Counted from the stretch's first letter, positions 44,401 to 57,696 are shown. The stretch: DNA of 64,000 nucleotides from Brachionus manjavacas (GCA_019054805.1 JAHQIY010000008.1:4201501-4265500), one strand, 5' to 3'. Program-made: numbers and translations. Notes: generated by a model from the sequence alone, not told the origin.

Positions 44401-47400
44401 AATAAGTGGTCAATCTAAAAAAAATATTCAAATAATTAGCCAAAAAATTTAAAATCAAAGATTATTTCCCTACATCTTTTTTCTCAATAAAAAATTAAAT
44501 TTTTAATCCATCAAACTGATCTTTATAATTTCAATCTATTTGAAAAATTGTTTTAAAGATAAAGAACTTAAGCATAATGAATTCAGTCTTTTTGTATAAA
44601 ATCCCAATGCAAAATGTCCTCAATAGCTTTTAGTTTTTTAGTAATTTTAAAAACTTTAATTACATAATTCTTATTAATTTCAAAAAAATTCTAAATTTTT
44701 CCTTCTTAATCATTTTAAAATCTTTAAGTAATTAAAAATTACTTACATCCATTGAGATAAATATCCACAGTAAGTAATACGGCCATTAATGTCAGTTTCC
44801 ACAGTATTGTGAACGTCTTTTCCCCATGGCACTATTGGACAAACACTAAAAAGTTCTACCAATTCTTTTTGACTCAAGCATCCGTCTTTATCTTGATCGT
44901 ATTTATTGAATAAAAATTGTAAAAATTCAAAACATTTTTGGCTTAATTCAATGCTACATGACTCAGGTATCTTGAAGCTTTAATAAAAAATTTTCATCAT
45001 TTTTATTGGATTCAATTGACGCCATTTCTGGCGATTTAATAATAAAAAATAATAAGAAGAAAATTCAGTCAATATGGATTTATAAATCATTTTCTAATTG
45101 CTGTTTTTGTTAGTTTTAATTTTGTTAATAAAAAATAAATATTGAAAAATTGTACAAAAGAAAATTCAATTTTTGCATTAAATTAAATTTTAAAAATTCA
45201 TAAATTAATTATTCATTCAAATATAAAACATTTTAAGAAACTTGACGATGTTTTATTTTTAACATGTTTTATTATTCATTTTAATTAATTAAGAAATTTA
45301 AGAAAGATAATTAAACTTTTGAAAATTTTGGGCAAAATATCCACTTTTTACTGTTTAAAATCCGACTTATCAAGAAAATATAAATGTTTATTACATTTTA
45401 TTAAAAAGCAATCAAAAACTATTAAAACGAGCTTCTTAATCGAATAAGTCCTACCTAAAAAATTATTCGAGTTAGTCCAATTTTACTTTTTTTAAACTAA
45501 ATATCCTAAAAATTCACCAGATCAAGATGCTCTCAATTTTTTATTGCTCTATAATATAATGTATCAACCATTTTTATTTTCTTGGAAAAATTAGAGAACA
45601 AGTGTCGTTTACAGTTAAAAGTGTTCTAGGTGGCCTTTTTCTTTTTGTGAACCTTGAGATAACTAGATTTTTTAATTTTCTTAATTGTTAAAGTCTTTCA
45701 AATATTTGTAAAAAATTTGGTTAAATACGGTCAATAGGTAGCTTTATATATCAAAATTTTAATCACTCTTTTTTGAGCACCCGTTAGTATCTTAATGACT
45801 TTTAAAGACTCTTTAAAAATTTCCTTCTGTTAAAAGCTTGGAAAATATTTAAAATTTCTTGGTCAAATATTCTTGATCATAATAACTTCGACCATTTATC
45901 CACAAAAAACTCTGTACCCTTTCAAAAATTTTAGCAACCCCCCTTGTAATTTAAGCTTTTAACAGAAACTAGCTTAGAAATAATTAAATATTATTGCTTG
46001 TAAAATATTGTCAAAATCTTTAAATTAACTTGAAATAACTTTTTTAATAACTTAAATAAAAAGTAATTAAAACAAATCATCTTTGTTAATTTTATATTTT
46101 TGAACAATTTTTTTTAAAGTATGAATATCAAATTATAATTTAAAACTAAACGGTCATATTGTTTCAAAATCATCGAAAGCGAAAATATTTTTGGGTTAAA
46201 ATATTTTTTAGTTATATGTGACCGAATGACTAAATTTGGTATTTTTGAGAAATTTTTTATAAATCATATAAATTTTGTAAATACATTGCGCGATAAATTT
46301 ATTTTACCTAAAAAATAAAATAAACGAAAAATTTTAGTCATTTTTGGCAAAAATATCAGTTTAAATTTCCTGCACCTTCTTTAGATTTCTTTCTGATAAT
46401 TAGAAAAATTATTCTGTTCTTTTAACTCTTTTAAAATGAAAAGATATTTTTCAAAAATAAAAATTAACCTAAATAGTGATGTTAAATAGTCTCTATTCTC
46501 TTTATTAAAAACAAAATGCTATTTTAATTTTTTAAATTTTAGCAACCCTCTTAAATATTTGATTTTCCTTATTCATGGCCACGTTTTGTGTTTCCACAAC
46601 TTGGGATTTTATTTTAATTTCAAAATAAAAATAAATTCTAAAAAAATCAGACATTCTACTTATTAATAATAACCTTTTTTAAACGTTGATTAATTCTATA
46701 AAAAAATTACTTTATGGATGTAAATTCTTGGCTTAAGGAAAGATTTTTGCTGTAACCATATTTTTTGAGAACAGTCCAAGAAGTCTCGTGTCTACCTTTT
46801 TTAAAAAACAGCATTTGTAGATGCAAAAAACCCTTTAGAGTTATTTCGTTTTCAACAAGATTCTCGCTATTCAAGGCCAATAGTGACTTGACTTCCTGAA
46901 GTGAATTGGAATTTAAACGCACACCGAAACACCTTATCTGAAACTCATTCAATTCGGAATCGTTCAATCGGCCATCGTTGTCCATGTCACACAATTTGAA
47001 TATTCTGGTAAAACATTTTATACCCAAGGGAGTCAATTGTTTTTTGTCAACATCAAACACAGGCGCAGTAGGATACAAGACTGATTTTTGGGCATAATAA
47101 AATACTTCAGGGACATTTTTTAAAGTTTTTGCCGAGCACATAATGCAAGTCTCTATCTGACTATGAGATCGTACCAGTTGGGTTATAACGCTGTCCTGTG
47201 TGGGACTATTGCGCTCAATGTTTGTGTCCGTTTTGTTGCCTACTAGAACTATAGGTCGTTTAAATTGGCTATGATCTTGAAAACTGCTGTTGGAGTTGAA
47301 GCGTGCATCTTCGATTTCTTCGATTTTCGGCAGCCAAAATGATGACAATTTTTGCTTGGAGTCCTCATTTTCAATTGAATAAACCAAGCATATTACACTT

Positions 47401-47746
47401 GATTTTTCAATTTCATCTGTTAGATCTTGTTCATTTTGTTCTCGAAACGAAAAATCTATGATAACTCCAGGAATTTTTTCTAATGTTACTTCAGCAGGAA
47501 TAGTTATAGGCTCCAATTTTGCTGGCAGATCGAAATTTGGATCTTGGGTCTGTAAAAAATAAAATTTGTCATTATTTTAAATTAGATCCTACATCGTCCA
47601 GAAATTGTTCACTGACTAAGGATAATATTAGGCTAGTTTTTCCAACTCCGGCTTAAAAAATAGGCATTAAATTTGTCTGAGTGTTTGCTTAAGCGCTTAC
47701 ATTCACCAAGCATAAGGATTCGCACTTCCTTCAGTTCCTTGTTCAT
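41436..47746 (-). CDS. RHOT1: Mitochondrial Rho GTPase (Miro)
   Basis: Nine-exon minus-strand model, 698 aa, with all phases consistent: 47701-47746, 47593-47651, 46711-47549, 44747-44977, 44317-44414, 43148-43239, 42147-42269, 41775-42097, 41436-41721. Domain order is that of Miro: GTPase 1 with P-loop GESGVGKTS split across exons 1-2 and NKTD; EF-hand DMDNDGRLNDSEL; hidden EF-hand region; second EF-hand DQDKDGCLSQKEL; GTPase 2 with P-loop GRKKCGKT split across exons 6-7 and TKCD; and a C-terminal membrane anchor (TFLTATCLTMAFLLLKLI) with a basic end. Miro sits in the outer mitochondrial membrane and links mitochondria to motor adaptors in a calcium-dependent way. The linker before the anchor is longer than in human RHOT1 (618 aa). 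Three introns of 0.9-1.7 kb contrast with the tiny ones. Confidence 0.92.
43381..43526. repeat. 40-bp tandem duplication between 25-bp direct repeats in a Miro intron
   Basis: Two identical 40-base units (43401-43440 and 43441-43480) lie inside the fifth intron of Miro. The flanking word tacttaaaaagcctattctc, plus five more matching bases, recurs at 43381 and 43502. It looks like a slippage or unequal-exchange product. Confidence 0.85.
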
Positions 47747-50700
47747 TTTTTGAGAAAAAAAATAGCCCTATAATCAATCAATTATTGAGCGTATTGTATC
47801 TAAAGAAACAATTTCGTTCCCGGTCTACAAAGATCAATCGAAACTCTTAAATGATTATGTAAGAAAATTTATAAGAGGTTTTTAAAATTTAGCTTTAGAT
47901 TGTAAATTGAGTCTTATGAATGCAGACAATTGAGTCTTTTTAAATTTTTGAAATGCAAAAAAAGGTTTCAAAAAAGTTTGATGATTATAATGAGACAAAT
48001 TAAAAGTTGAGAATCAGAACTTTTCAAAATACTCAAAATTTCTAAAATTTGGCCCAAATTTTGTTTATTAAAAATTAAAAAAAAAATAAGTCATTAAAGA
48101 TATTCTTTTTTTTCTCTTTTTTTTCATATTGACAATAAATATTAAATGGTTTGTTTTTTATTTAATTTAGCTCCAATATTTAATATTTCACTAATTAATT
48201 AGTCACATCGGAATTCTACATTACCTGGAGGTTTTCTGCTCTACCATTTTTTTTCAAATAGAGACAATTTAAATGAAAAGTCTTAAAATTTATGATTTAT
48301 GCATCGTTGTTACTTAATTGATTTTCTTAAATACTTTCGTTATCTTTTTTTGAATTATTGATTCATTTTTGTTTGTTTGAAAAAAATTTCTTATTGAGAA
48401 AAAATGTTATTTCTGTAATTAAAAAGGTTTTATATTTTAAAGGCTTTTTTCTAAAGTGAAAAATTTGAAAATTTGGGGCATCTTTTCAAAAGAGTCTATT
48501 AAAATTCGGTATTAAATACTCTTTTGAGCGTTTTTCAAATTGGAATTTTATTTAAGATCAATTAGTCAAGATCTTTAGCAAGAGAAGCTTTTGAAAATTA
48601 AGAATTTGAATTAAAGATCTAGAAATTTTGATCTTCTGGCATTGTAAATTTAAGCAAAAAACAACACTAAAAAACTTAATTTATTTTTCTTTAAACCGAA
48701 AATTAGTTCTATAAATTGTATCAAATAAATACAACTTCTGCAATTTGCAATGAGCATGTATTCTTTGAAATTGTAAATAATAATACTAATACAAGCAAGA
48801 CATTTTGGTTTCTTTCAGTCATATTTGTGTTTTATTCTTTGATATCAAATACTATCGGCACTAAATTTCTACTTCACCAAATAATTATTAAATACTTCAC
48901 CAAAATAAATGACCAAAAAAAATTTAATTTTTTCACCAAATTTATTAATTATTTTAAACCAAAAAAATATTTGTTTCAACCAAAATAATAGTTTTTATCA
49001 CCAATAATAATACAAATCAAGCCAAAAATAATTACTGAACTAACAAGGCTTGTTTTTCCTTTGCAGGTCCTCCAGGTTTTCTTTTTTCGCCGATAGGAAT
49101 ATTTTCACTGATAATGGTATTTCACTTCCAGGAATATTTAGAATTTTGGCTCTATTCAGTTAAGCAGTTTCTAGTCAATATTGAATTGAAAAGAATTTGC
49201 TTTAATTGAGATGATTTCAAGTCTGCTAGTAAGTGATCATCTATTAGTTCATTTCATATCGTCGTATTCTATTTTGATTTTAAAGAATTTAATTTTCTGA
49301 AAGCTATTATGAATAAGCGTTGAACTTGTTCTTAGAGGCAGTGTTTAAATAATTTTATTTAATGAAATAAATAATTACATTTGAAATAAAACAATCATAA
49401 CACTATCTGAATGAATACATTTAACTTCAGGTTTTAAACTAAGAAACAACATTAAAGCAAGAAATTTTAGGCAAAAACTAAAAAAAATAATAATTTTTCT
49501 AATTTTATTTGTATTCAATTTTTAGTGCTAGATCATATACATAATTTCAAAAAAAAAATTTAATTTTAAAAAAAATCTAAGGCTTTATTGCTGCGTAAGA
49601 CTTAAAAAAACTTGATTTTAATGTCTATCAAAGGCTAAAAACACATCTCTGGAGCATGCAACTAAATACGGGAATGTCAAGAAGATTAAAAAAATACTTT
49701 TTAATCAAAAAATCCTGTTGGAAAGGATTTTATAAAAAGAGCTTCAATTCTTTAATTATAAACTCACTTTTTATTTATTATTTTTTGAATAATAAATTTT
49801 TTTGGATATTTGGTAGATATACAGCAAAATTGATAAGTCAAATCTTTTTTAAAGTTTAATTTGTTATTTTACCCTAAAAATTTATATTTTTTTCTAAGAA
49901 AAAGCAATTTGATATTGATATAGGCTGCTATTTGGATAATCAATATTTTGTTATTTTTGATCAGTTTTTTATTGAAATGATAAATATAATAATTAAATTT
50001 CCAGTATTTTATTTTAATGATAAGTACTTTTATTATAATTAACGATTGTTTAGTTGTAAAAAAATAAAAAAAAATTTGATCAGTTTGGTAACACAGCCTA
50101 AATGTATTTAATGTGAATTCGGTCAAGAAATTTGAAAAACCGAAATATATCAGTCGTTTTATTTTATTTTTTTTTAAATCCACATATTCTTGTAGATCTT
50201 GAAGAGAGGAATACAAACATATATATGAAATTTTTTTAAAAAATTTTAAACCTTTTTTTTTTTTCTAATTCAAAGTTTATTTTCGGCTAATTCGGTAGAA
50301 TTTTTCAAATTAGTAACTATGTTTGACAATTTTTGATCGATGACGGAACAAGTTTGAACTTACCTTATTTGCTAATCGTTTTCAGTGGGTCTTAATTAGT
50401 AGAAAATAATTTTACTAAAATTAAAAGATAGCCGATGGGTCCATTGTATAATGTTGTTATTTTTTATGGGTTAAGAGGTTAATGAGGTATCACCTCAATA
50501 CCCAAAATTCCTACCCATTTACCCCTAAAAATAAAATATTTAACAAAATTAGACTGAAAGGACAAAAATGATCACAATGACGTCATTTTTTATGAAAAAT
50601 TTAAAATTTTGTTTCTCCTTTTTTTACAAAAATAATTTGATTTTATTTGATAAAAATATTCATTCTGTATTATCAAAAATCGTCAATATATTATAAAAAT

Positions 50701-51340
50701 GAATCAGTACAAACAAAAAGAAGTTAAAAAAAAAAGTATTCGATGGAAGATCTTGATAACGCATAAAAAGATGTTTTTGAAAAAAAATTGAACACTACTC
50801 AAGCTTCAAATTTATACAACATTCCGAGACAGATCTTTTTAACTAAAAAAAAATCAAACATAAAATATATTGTGAATTCGTTGATGATTCGTTTAAATTT
50901 TTTTCTAAATAGTTATGTTGTAGCGTATATTTAAAAGAATAATAATTAAGAATATTTTGAATATTCATATTTTTAAAAATAATATTTAAAATCCTATTTT
51001 TATATTTAAAACTCAGTGAGCATTTTTGGAGTTTTTGAATAAAATGAGTGCGAAATATGAAATAAAAAAAAATAGGTCATCCGGTTTGGCTCATTTACCA
51101 TAAATAATTTTATTTTTATTTCTGGTAATAATTAAACAAATTAAATGTATTTTTCTTTAATGTTGAAGAAAGTCTTTGATTGTGATGACCGAAATAGTAA
51201 TCGATCAACGAGTCTTTGATTATATGGACAGAATTTTGGCTCCTGGTTTAAATATTTCGAGTTCTCCCAATTGAAAAAATAAGAAAAAAAAATTAATGTT
51301 TAACAAATTAATTTGAAATTTTTGTTGATTCAGTTCGACA
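47747..51340. other. Long AT-rich intergenic region
   Basis: About 3.6 kb upstream of Miro without a recognisable gene. Open frames at 48716-48988, 49656-49859 and 49869-50216 encode Lys/Asn/Ile/Phe-rich low-complexity peptides expected from AT-rich DNA. No RNA gene or clear repeat was found; the Miro promoter should lie at the left end. Confidence 0.45.
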
Positions 51341-51650
51341 TTATTCATTATTGAGGTCTCGATTTCCTGAGGTCAATAAATCTCGATTTTGATTATCATC
51401 AGCAAGCAAAAAATCTCGTTGTTGTTTAATCATATTCAAGAATTCTTGGTGAGAAATGATCTTTTTGTGATCTTCTTCAATTTCAGTCTCTGGCACTTCA
51501 ACTTCGACCGTTTGGATTTCATTGTTCGACTTTTTTGTAACCAAATCAATTATTTCGTCATCTGTTAGTTGTCCATTTATACAGCTATTTATTTTTATGT
51601 TCAATAAATTGACAATCAAAATAGGCAATTTTTTCACACATTCGTTTTAA
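51341..51650 (-). pseudogene. Possible Tigger/CENP-B-like transposase C-terminal fragment
   Basis: Minus-strand frame with NGQLTDDEIIDLVTKKSNNE, an acidic stretch, and HQEFLNMIKQQRDFLLADD. The pattern (I..W.LTDEEIV.LV followed by an acidic helix) is common at the C-terminus of pogo/Tigger transposases. A terminal-repeat-like segment lies 30-100 bases upstream on this strand, so most of the transposase would be deleted. The similarity is short and a different protein is possible. Confidence 0.4.
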
Positions 51651-51675
51651 AGAGTGAAATCATAATTAGGATTAT

Positions 51676-51749
51676 AGTTTAGGTGTAAATTTTTTCTTTG
51701 TTATATCGAGGTTTTGTTATAAGAGTTTTGGTTATAAAGAGTACCTAAA
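51676..51749. repeat. Tigger/pogo-like terminal-repeat-like segment
   Basis: The stretch ttgttatatcgaggttttgt followed by tataagagttttggttataa is the kind of tandem ATAACGA-like repeat seen in pogo/Tigger terminal repeats. It is bounded by gtttaggt and acctaaac, an 8-bp inverted pair. No second terminus was found. Confidence 0.4.
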
Positions 51750-51759
51750 CCTAATGATG

Positions 51760-53255
51760 TTTAAACAAGCGACACTTAATGAACAAAGAACTAATGTTGA
51801 ACCTGTACAGAGTACCGAAACCGGAATGAAATTAACCAAAACCAACAAGATGCAGCAAATTTAAAAACAATAAATAAGAAAAAAGGGAGTCACGTGACAG
51901 AAAAGAAAAACCACAAAAAGATGTTCGAATAGGGACAGAAAATACAAAAAATATTCAAATCAGTATTTATAGAAAATAGACTAAGTTTTAGAGAAAATAA
52001 AGATTCTTACCTAATAAGTGAAATACATAAATATAAGTCAAATATTTATGTACGAAAAACTACATAAATGAGAATGACTACAAAAAAAGAAGATCATGAT
52101 GAAAAAGGTGCAAGAAGAAATCTTGATGAGCAAGAAAACTTTAATAAAGTAGGGCAAAAAAATGGCATAACAAAACTCGTGAGAATACATGATAAAAAGA
52201 AGAAAAGAACCACACTTGTCAAAGCAACTACGGAAGATTAATAAAGCCACCTATATCTGAAAGAACAAGAAAAAAAATTTGAAAGACCAATGAGAAAGAG
52301 AGAAAATAAAGCTGAAATTAAGCCTGAATATGTCGTGACAAATAAAGTGAAGAAATGCTTAAGGGAAATAATAAACCATTTTGGAGAAATAAACGAACGA
52401 AGTAAAAGAAATAATTGAAAGAAATATTGGGAAATTTATAACAAATAGCCTAATGGAAAAAAGGGCTTAGAAACAAATAATCAATTGGAACAACAAGAAG
52501 TTGAACCAAATACTGCTGAAAACGAAGAATATTTAATCGAATTAGAGGCAGAAAACAACCTAAGACAATGTAATAACCCAAATGTAAACGCTAACATGAT
52601 TGATCTCATTGATAACGATCCGAGGTTAAGCTCAACGCCATCTAAAATCTAGCAATACCTCAGCCTTTTATCATTTAATTGTAAGAATCTAAAACCAAAT
52701 TATTTATGTTTTAAAAAAATACTAGAAGAAAATGAAATAATATTTATATGCGAAATATGGCTTAAGCTAAATGAATAAATATAAAAAAACCTTATTTTGT
52801 GAAGAAAATACTTTCTTTAAGTCTGGCATGAATAACATACTGAATATGGAAAAACCCCATGGTGGCATTGGTTAGCTCATCAAAAAAACTTTAAAACAAG
52901 AGAATAAAATAATTTTTCATAGTGAGAGAATTACGAGTTTAGAGATTGGTTTACTCACCATTATTGGGGTGTTCATGACTGCGAACGGCCAACTCAATTC
53001 AAAGATGGAACATAAGTGTGATGTATATGAACTAGCCAATATAATCAACAATCTTGAGAAAAAGAATAAGCGCTACATAGTTGTAGGTGATTTTAATAGC
53101 GACCCAAATTGCAATAGACCTTTTGATCAAGAGTTTAAAGCTTTAATTGAAAAGAGGCGCTTATATGTTTTGAAGAAAAGTAGAATAGCTACGCATTTTC
53201 ATAAATGGAGTTCATTACTCATAGATTGATCACGCAATCTCAAAAAAAGTCGTAG
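51760..53255 (+). mobile_element. 5' part of a decayed plus-strand LINE (ORF1-like region and endonuclease)
   Basis: A Lys/Glu/Asn-rich stop-ridden ORF1-like region (51760-52640) is followed by endonuclease motifs: LSFNCKNLKPNYLCFKKILE and IFICEIWLK (about 52670-52765), then YIVVGDFNSDPN (about 53073-53110) and LIDHAISKK (about 53218-53245). Coding then stops at the 3' tail of an oppositely oriented LINE and resumes at 57697 with the end of the endonuclease, so this is a host copy split by insertion. Confidence 0.7.
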
Positions 53256-53418
53256 CGATTATTTATTTATTGAATTGAATTAACCTCCTTTAAAGAGAAG
53301 TAAAAGAAAATAAAGATAAATAATTTTTTTTTTTTTTTTAATAATTTAAAAAAGGAACATTAGTTCGAAAATAGAAAAAGGCATGAAAGTTAGAAAGCAA
53401 GATAATTTGGACCAAAAT

Positions 53419-56359
53419 TCATGAATTTCTTTTATTTTGAATTAGCTCATTTAGGAGAGTTTTGTAATGTTTTAATTTTAAATTGCAAAGACATAACCAA
53501 ATTGAATCAGATATACCACCATTAGAAATCAGATTAAACTTAAGATTTTCTTTAAGTTGGTTTATATTTACTGAAATTTTTGAGGTTTCAATTTTAAAGT
53601 ACTTAGAAATAAGTACTAAGTCGGAAGAAAAAGATTTATTAGAGGGGGGGTCACTTAGCATATATTTTAAAAATTGTGATGATAGATAATTATATTTAAT
53701 TGTATCAATAAAAGTTAGTTTTGAAAATAGATAAAGTTCATCAAAGTTGAATACTTTCAGTACTTTTAAGACTCGTGATATGTGACAATAGGCTTTTAAA
53801 CCAAACATTTGTCTAATTAAGTTGTTTTGTAATTTATTTATTGAATCCTTTGTGGTCGAATTAAGAGTGAGAGCCTTAAGACCATATGTGAATTTAGATA
53901 AGCAATATGTTTTGTATATAAATGATTTGAATTTAGGTGAAGAGGAAGGACTATTTTTAGGCAGAAGATACGAAATTCCAAAAAAGCTGCTCTGAAATTT
54001 TTTAAAATTTATAACTGCCTGTGTATTAAGGTTAAGATTAGAATCTATAATGAATCCTAAGTATTTTAACTGATTTGCTTCTTCAAGTTCGGAGCCATTA
54101 AGGTGAAATACCGACTTAAATAATTGAGTGCCAAAGTTAACAACTTTTGTTTTATTAGGGTTAAATTTTATTCTCCATTTATTCCCATAAGATCCACAAA
54201 TATCCAAAAGCATTTGTAGATGGGGGTCAACTGGGCTTATTCAGATTATATCATCTGCGTAGACAATGATAGAAACATTAAGAATTTTATAAAGAGCTCC
54301 AAGCTCATTGTTAAGGCATTCTATTATAAGATCATCAATATATATGTTGAAAAGAAAAGAAGATAAAATAGCTCCTTGTTTCAATTTTAAAGGGTTTAGT
54401 TGTTAGATTATTTGGAAGAGATAAAACAGCTAGTGCTGAGTTATAATAAATCCTAAGCAATACCCTGAAGGAAGTATGCAGTCTCTTTAATAGTTTATAG
54501 AATAAGCCATCACGCCATATTTTGTCAAAGGCCTTTTCTGCATCTTAAGATGCTATCCTACATCCAGAGCCTTTATTGATGTAGTTAAGAGTTGTTTCTT
54601 TTAATACAAAAATGGCATGGTAACATGAGGTTTTTTTCAAAACCAAATTGGTTATTACTAACTTTGTAAAGATCAGGGAAGTTAATTAGATTAAGTTTTT
54701 CTAGGATTTGAGCAAAGCAGTTTGAAATAGAAATAGCTCTTATATTGTTTAGATCATAGCTGTTTTTTAAATTGTCTTTTAGAATAGGATTAATTTTTGA
54801 AGTATTAAGATTTTTTGGGATCTTATTGAATAGTAGAAGTTGGTTGAAGAATTCAAGTAGAATTTCATAAAAGCCAACAAAATTTACATTTTTTAAAAGG
54901 TTATAGGAGATTTTGTCAAAACCAGTTACTTTTGAGTAATCAAATTCTGATATTATTTTCTTTAGTTGAGATAGCTCAAAAAAAGGCAGAGTATCAGGAC
55001 GAGTGTAGTTCACAAATGTTTCATTCACATGTTTTTTAATATTTAGCTGATCACTTGAGAGAGAGGATTCATCCTCTTTGAATAAATTTAAGAAATGAGA
55101 AAAGAGTTTATCCGGTGGGAGGGTTATTTCTTTTCTAACATTTCTTTTATTTTTAGACTGTGCAAGTCTTTTCCAAAATCTATTCCTATCTTTTAAAGAG
55201 AAAAGACTTTCTATTTTTGCTTGCTCTTTTAATTCATTTAGATAAATTTGTTGTCGTTGAGCTCTTCCAAATTCTTTCTTTAATTGTCTTCTTTTAGGTT
55301 CAAAGGAGGGATCCGTTTTTATTTTTTGATTGATGTCAATTAACTTATCTTTTATCAATATTAGTTCCTTATTGAACCAATTGTTTTTCTTTGGCTTCTT
55401 AGCTAAATTGGAGGAAAAGTAAATATTTTGATAGTCTAATGCTTCATTTGAGGCTTTAGAGATTGAGTCACATATTGATTTATAAAAGAGATCAACATGC
55501 TCTTGTGCATTAAAAATAGGTTTCGTGGGATCAGTGTAATCGAGACAAGAATTAAAAAAATGATAAGATAAATTATTATTATAGAATTCAAATACTTCAG
55601 AAATTTCAAGTTTTAGTCTGGGTTGGACTTGAGGCTTAAAATATAGAGATTCAGTCTCACAGTGGAGATTTTCATAAGTAACATCTAATTTAAGGGCGAG
55701 GTGATCACTAAGATTTCCCAAGTCACTTAAAATGTTACATTGAATAGATTTTAAGATATTCCCTTGATCTGAGACTAAAATATGGTCAAGGTTAGCATAA
55801 TATGGGGGGGGGGGGGAATTTTTTTTATACTTTGTATAGGTATACGAAGTAAATTGTGTGTTTAATGAGTCCAGTAGGACCAGGTCATTATCATGTATAA
55901 AATTGTGCAGTAGAGAATCTAACTTATTTATATTTGAGGATTTTTGACAAGTGAGCCTGAATGAATCTGCATTGAAGTCACCTATTATGAACATTGGAAT
56001 ATTTTTGTCTTTAAAAATTTCATGTGAGCTATTAAGATTAAGAGAGTAGTCTCATATAAAGCTATCGAATCAACCTTATTCTAATTATTATAAAAGGACA
56101 TATAAACCCCAAAAATTACAAATTCTTGACCTTTGATTTTCAAATGGACATAGCTCGAGTGTCTATTAAAAAAGTCACTTTCAATCAAATCACAAGAGTT
56201 GTCAAGAAACCAACATTGGCCACCATAAGGTCGCCCTGAAGATTTACCTAAATAATCAGGCATATCCGACTGATAGAGTGGAGTATTTTTATGATACCTA
56301 GATGAAGCTAAATCCTTTATAATATGAAATTCATTTTTTTTGGTCCATAATTCATTCAA
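53419..56359 (-). pseudogene. ORF2 (endonuclease and RT) of the inserted LINE, frameshifted
   Basis: Endonuclease pieces: GRPYGGQCWFLDNSCDLIES (about 56185-56245), MFIIGDFNADSF (about 55960-55994), NLDHILVSD and LSDHLALKLD. A pre-RT region has KKPKKNNWFNKELILIKDKL and FDYSKVTGFDKISYNLLKN. RT blocks appear as DLNNIRAISISNCFAQILEK, then DAEKAFDKIWRDGL in another frame (about 54490-54550), and the C-terminal part KWRIKFNPNKTKVVNFG and YLGFIIDSNLNLN (54213-53419). Frame breaks lie near 56040, 54590 and 54215-54400. A run of 13 G (55804-55816) encodes prolines on this strand. Confidence 0.7.
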
Positions 56360-56474
56360 ATAGCAAATATTCGAAATATTAACTAAATGATTACAATAAG
56401 ATAAATTTGATTATAAATTATAACAATTAAGAAAAGAAATAGAAAAAGAATTTAAAGGCATAATAATTACGTAA

Positions 56475-57644
56475 CTATTGATTAGGAGTATTGCTCGTAT
56501 TTGCTTCAGATGAAGATTGTGTATTTTCATTTGTTCCACTTGAGGAGGGTTGGGCATTTGAGGATGTTGATATCGTGTATCGATGGCGTAATGCAAATGG
56601 TTTATGGTATCGATTAATTACAGCACCTCTCGGCCAGTTATTTTTGTCTTTAATTTTTTCAAGATCGAACACACTAATGGAAAATTTAAATGATTTAAAT
56701 AAACCATGAGTTGTTGTGATTTGTTCAAAATTGGAGTATTGTACAATTGAATGAACTGCTTATTTCACATTTTCTATCGACTCTTCATTAGAGATGCGTC
56801 CAAGGTATATTTCTACAGTACGTTCACAAGATTTTAACCCGGTTATATTACCTTGACCAGATGTTTTTAAATATGTTTCAATTGACGATTTTTTTGCCTT
56901 TTTTCGTGGGCCAGCTACTTTATATTGGTTTTCTCTACTGTTTTCTATGGGTTTAGAAGAGCTATCAGGTAGCGATGAATCAAAGGATCGAATACTTTTT
57001 TGGTTAAATGGCTGAGTATTTGGTCTGATTGGGAAAGCCGAGCTAGAGCTGTTGTTTATAGACAGGGTCGGAGTATGGTGAGTTTTTTGGGTTTTGTTCT
57101 CGTTTAGCAGGTTTTCAATTTGAGAAGATTGGATTTTGACCATTTCATTCAACGATTTCATTTGGTTTTTTGTACGTTTAACATCTAAATGAACGTCTTA
57201 AATTTCAGTGTATATGTCATTTAGGTCGTCCTCGTCAAGAGGATGAGTGTTTTGAGTTTTTTTGTAGACTACAAGAAAATCAGTTTCAGAAACATTATTG
57301 TTGAGAGATAAGTGCGTAATAGCGTAAATGTCCTTCGAGAGCGAATTTAGACTCGAAATCGATCTAAGCATAAAAGAGCCCTGGAGGCTGTGGTGTGCAA
57401 GAAGTTGAAACGATAGTTCCTTTCGTAGATGCTTTATCATTTCGATTTGGAGTTGTTTAAAACATTCAGTTAAGTCATTTTGAGGAATTCTTGCAAATTG
57501 ATCAAGTCTTGAGGCATAAAATGAGGTTAACTCCGATTTACATTGATCATCCAACGACCTTAATGCGATCTGGGATAAATAAAATAGGCATTCAGGTTCA
57601 GAGTGGGATGGAACAGATTCATTCACTTGCTGAGATTGTTCCAT
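56475..57644 (-). pseudogene. ORF1 of the inserted LINE, RRM-like region, broken
   Basis: Pieces 57198-57644 (ATG at 57644, helical N-terminal region), 56760-57161 (Ser/Asn-rich linker, basic PRKKAKKSS, then ERTVEIYLGRISNEESIENV) and 56475-56709 (SFKFSISVFDLEKIKD, NNWPRGAVINRYHKP). VEIYLGRIS...E and the late WP.G motif fit the RNA-recognition-like fold of CR1/L2-group ORF1 proteins. Stops near 57198 and 56760 break it. Confidence 0.55.
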
Positions 57645-57696
57645 CGTATCCACACCTTTTTAATTTTGTTAAAATCTTAGTTTGTCACGTGATGAC

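Larger units (their letters stand above)
53256..57696 (-). mobile_element. Minus-strand LINE inserted into the plus-strand LINE
   Basis: Nearly full-length element: 5' end near 57696, ORF1 (56475-57644), ORF2 (53419-56359), and 3' UTR with ggaggttaattcaattcaa ending in an ATAAATAAATA tail near 53256. It interrupts the endonuclease of the plus-strand LINE between LIDHAIS and GDHLPI. A TTATTTAT-like word is present at both ends, but the element's own tail makes the target-site duplication ambiguous. Many frameshifts make it inactive. Confidence 0.75.

Noticed and set aside
48716-50216. Three open frames of 67-115 aa
   Set aside because: Composition is only Lys/Asn/Ile/Phe/Leu as expected for AT-rich noncoding DNA, with no motif or splice context.
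51890-51902. A third CACGTG near the start of the plus-strand LINE
   Set aside because: It lies inside ORF1-like sequence, not at the element's 5' end, so it is probably a coincidence.
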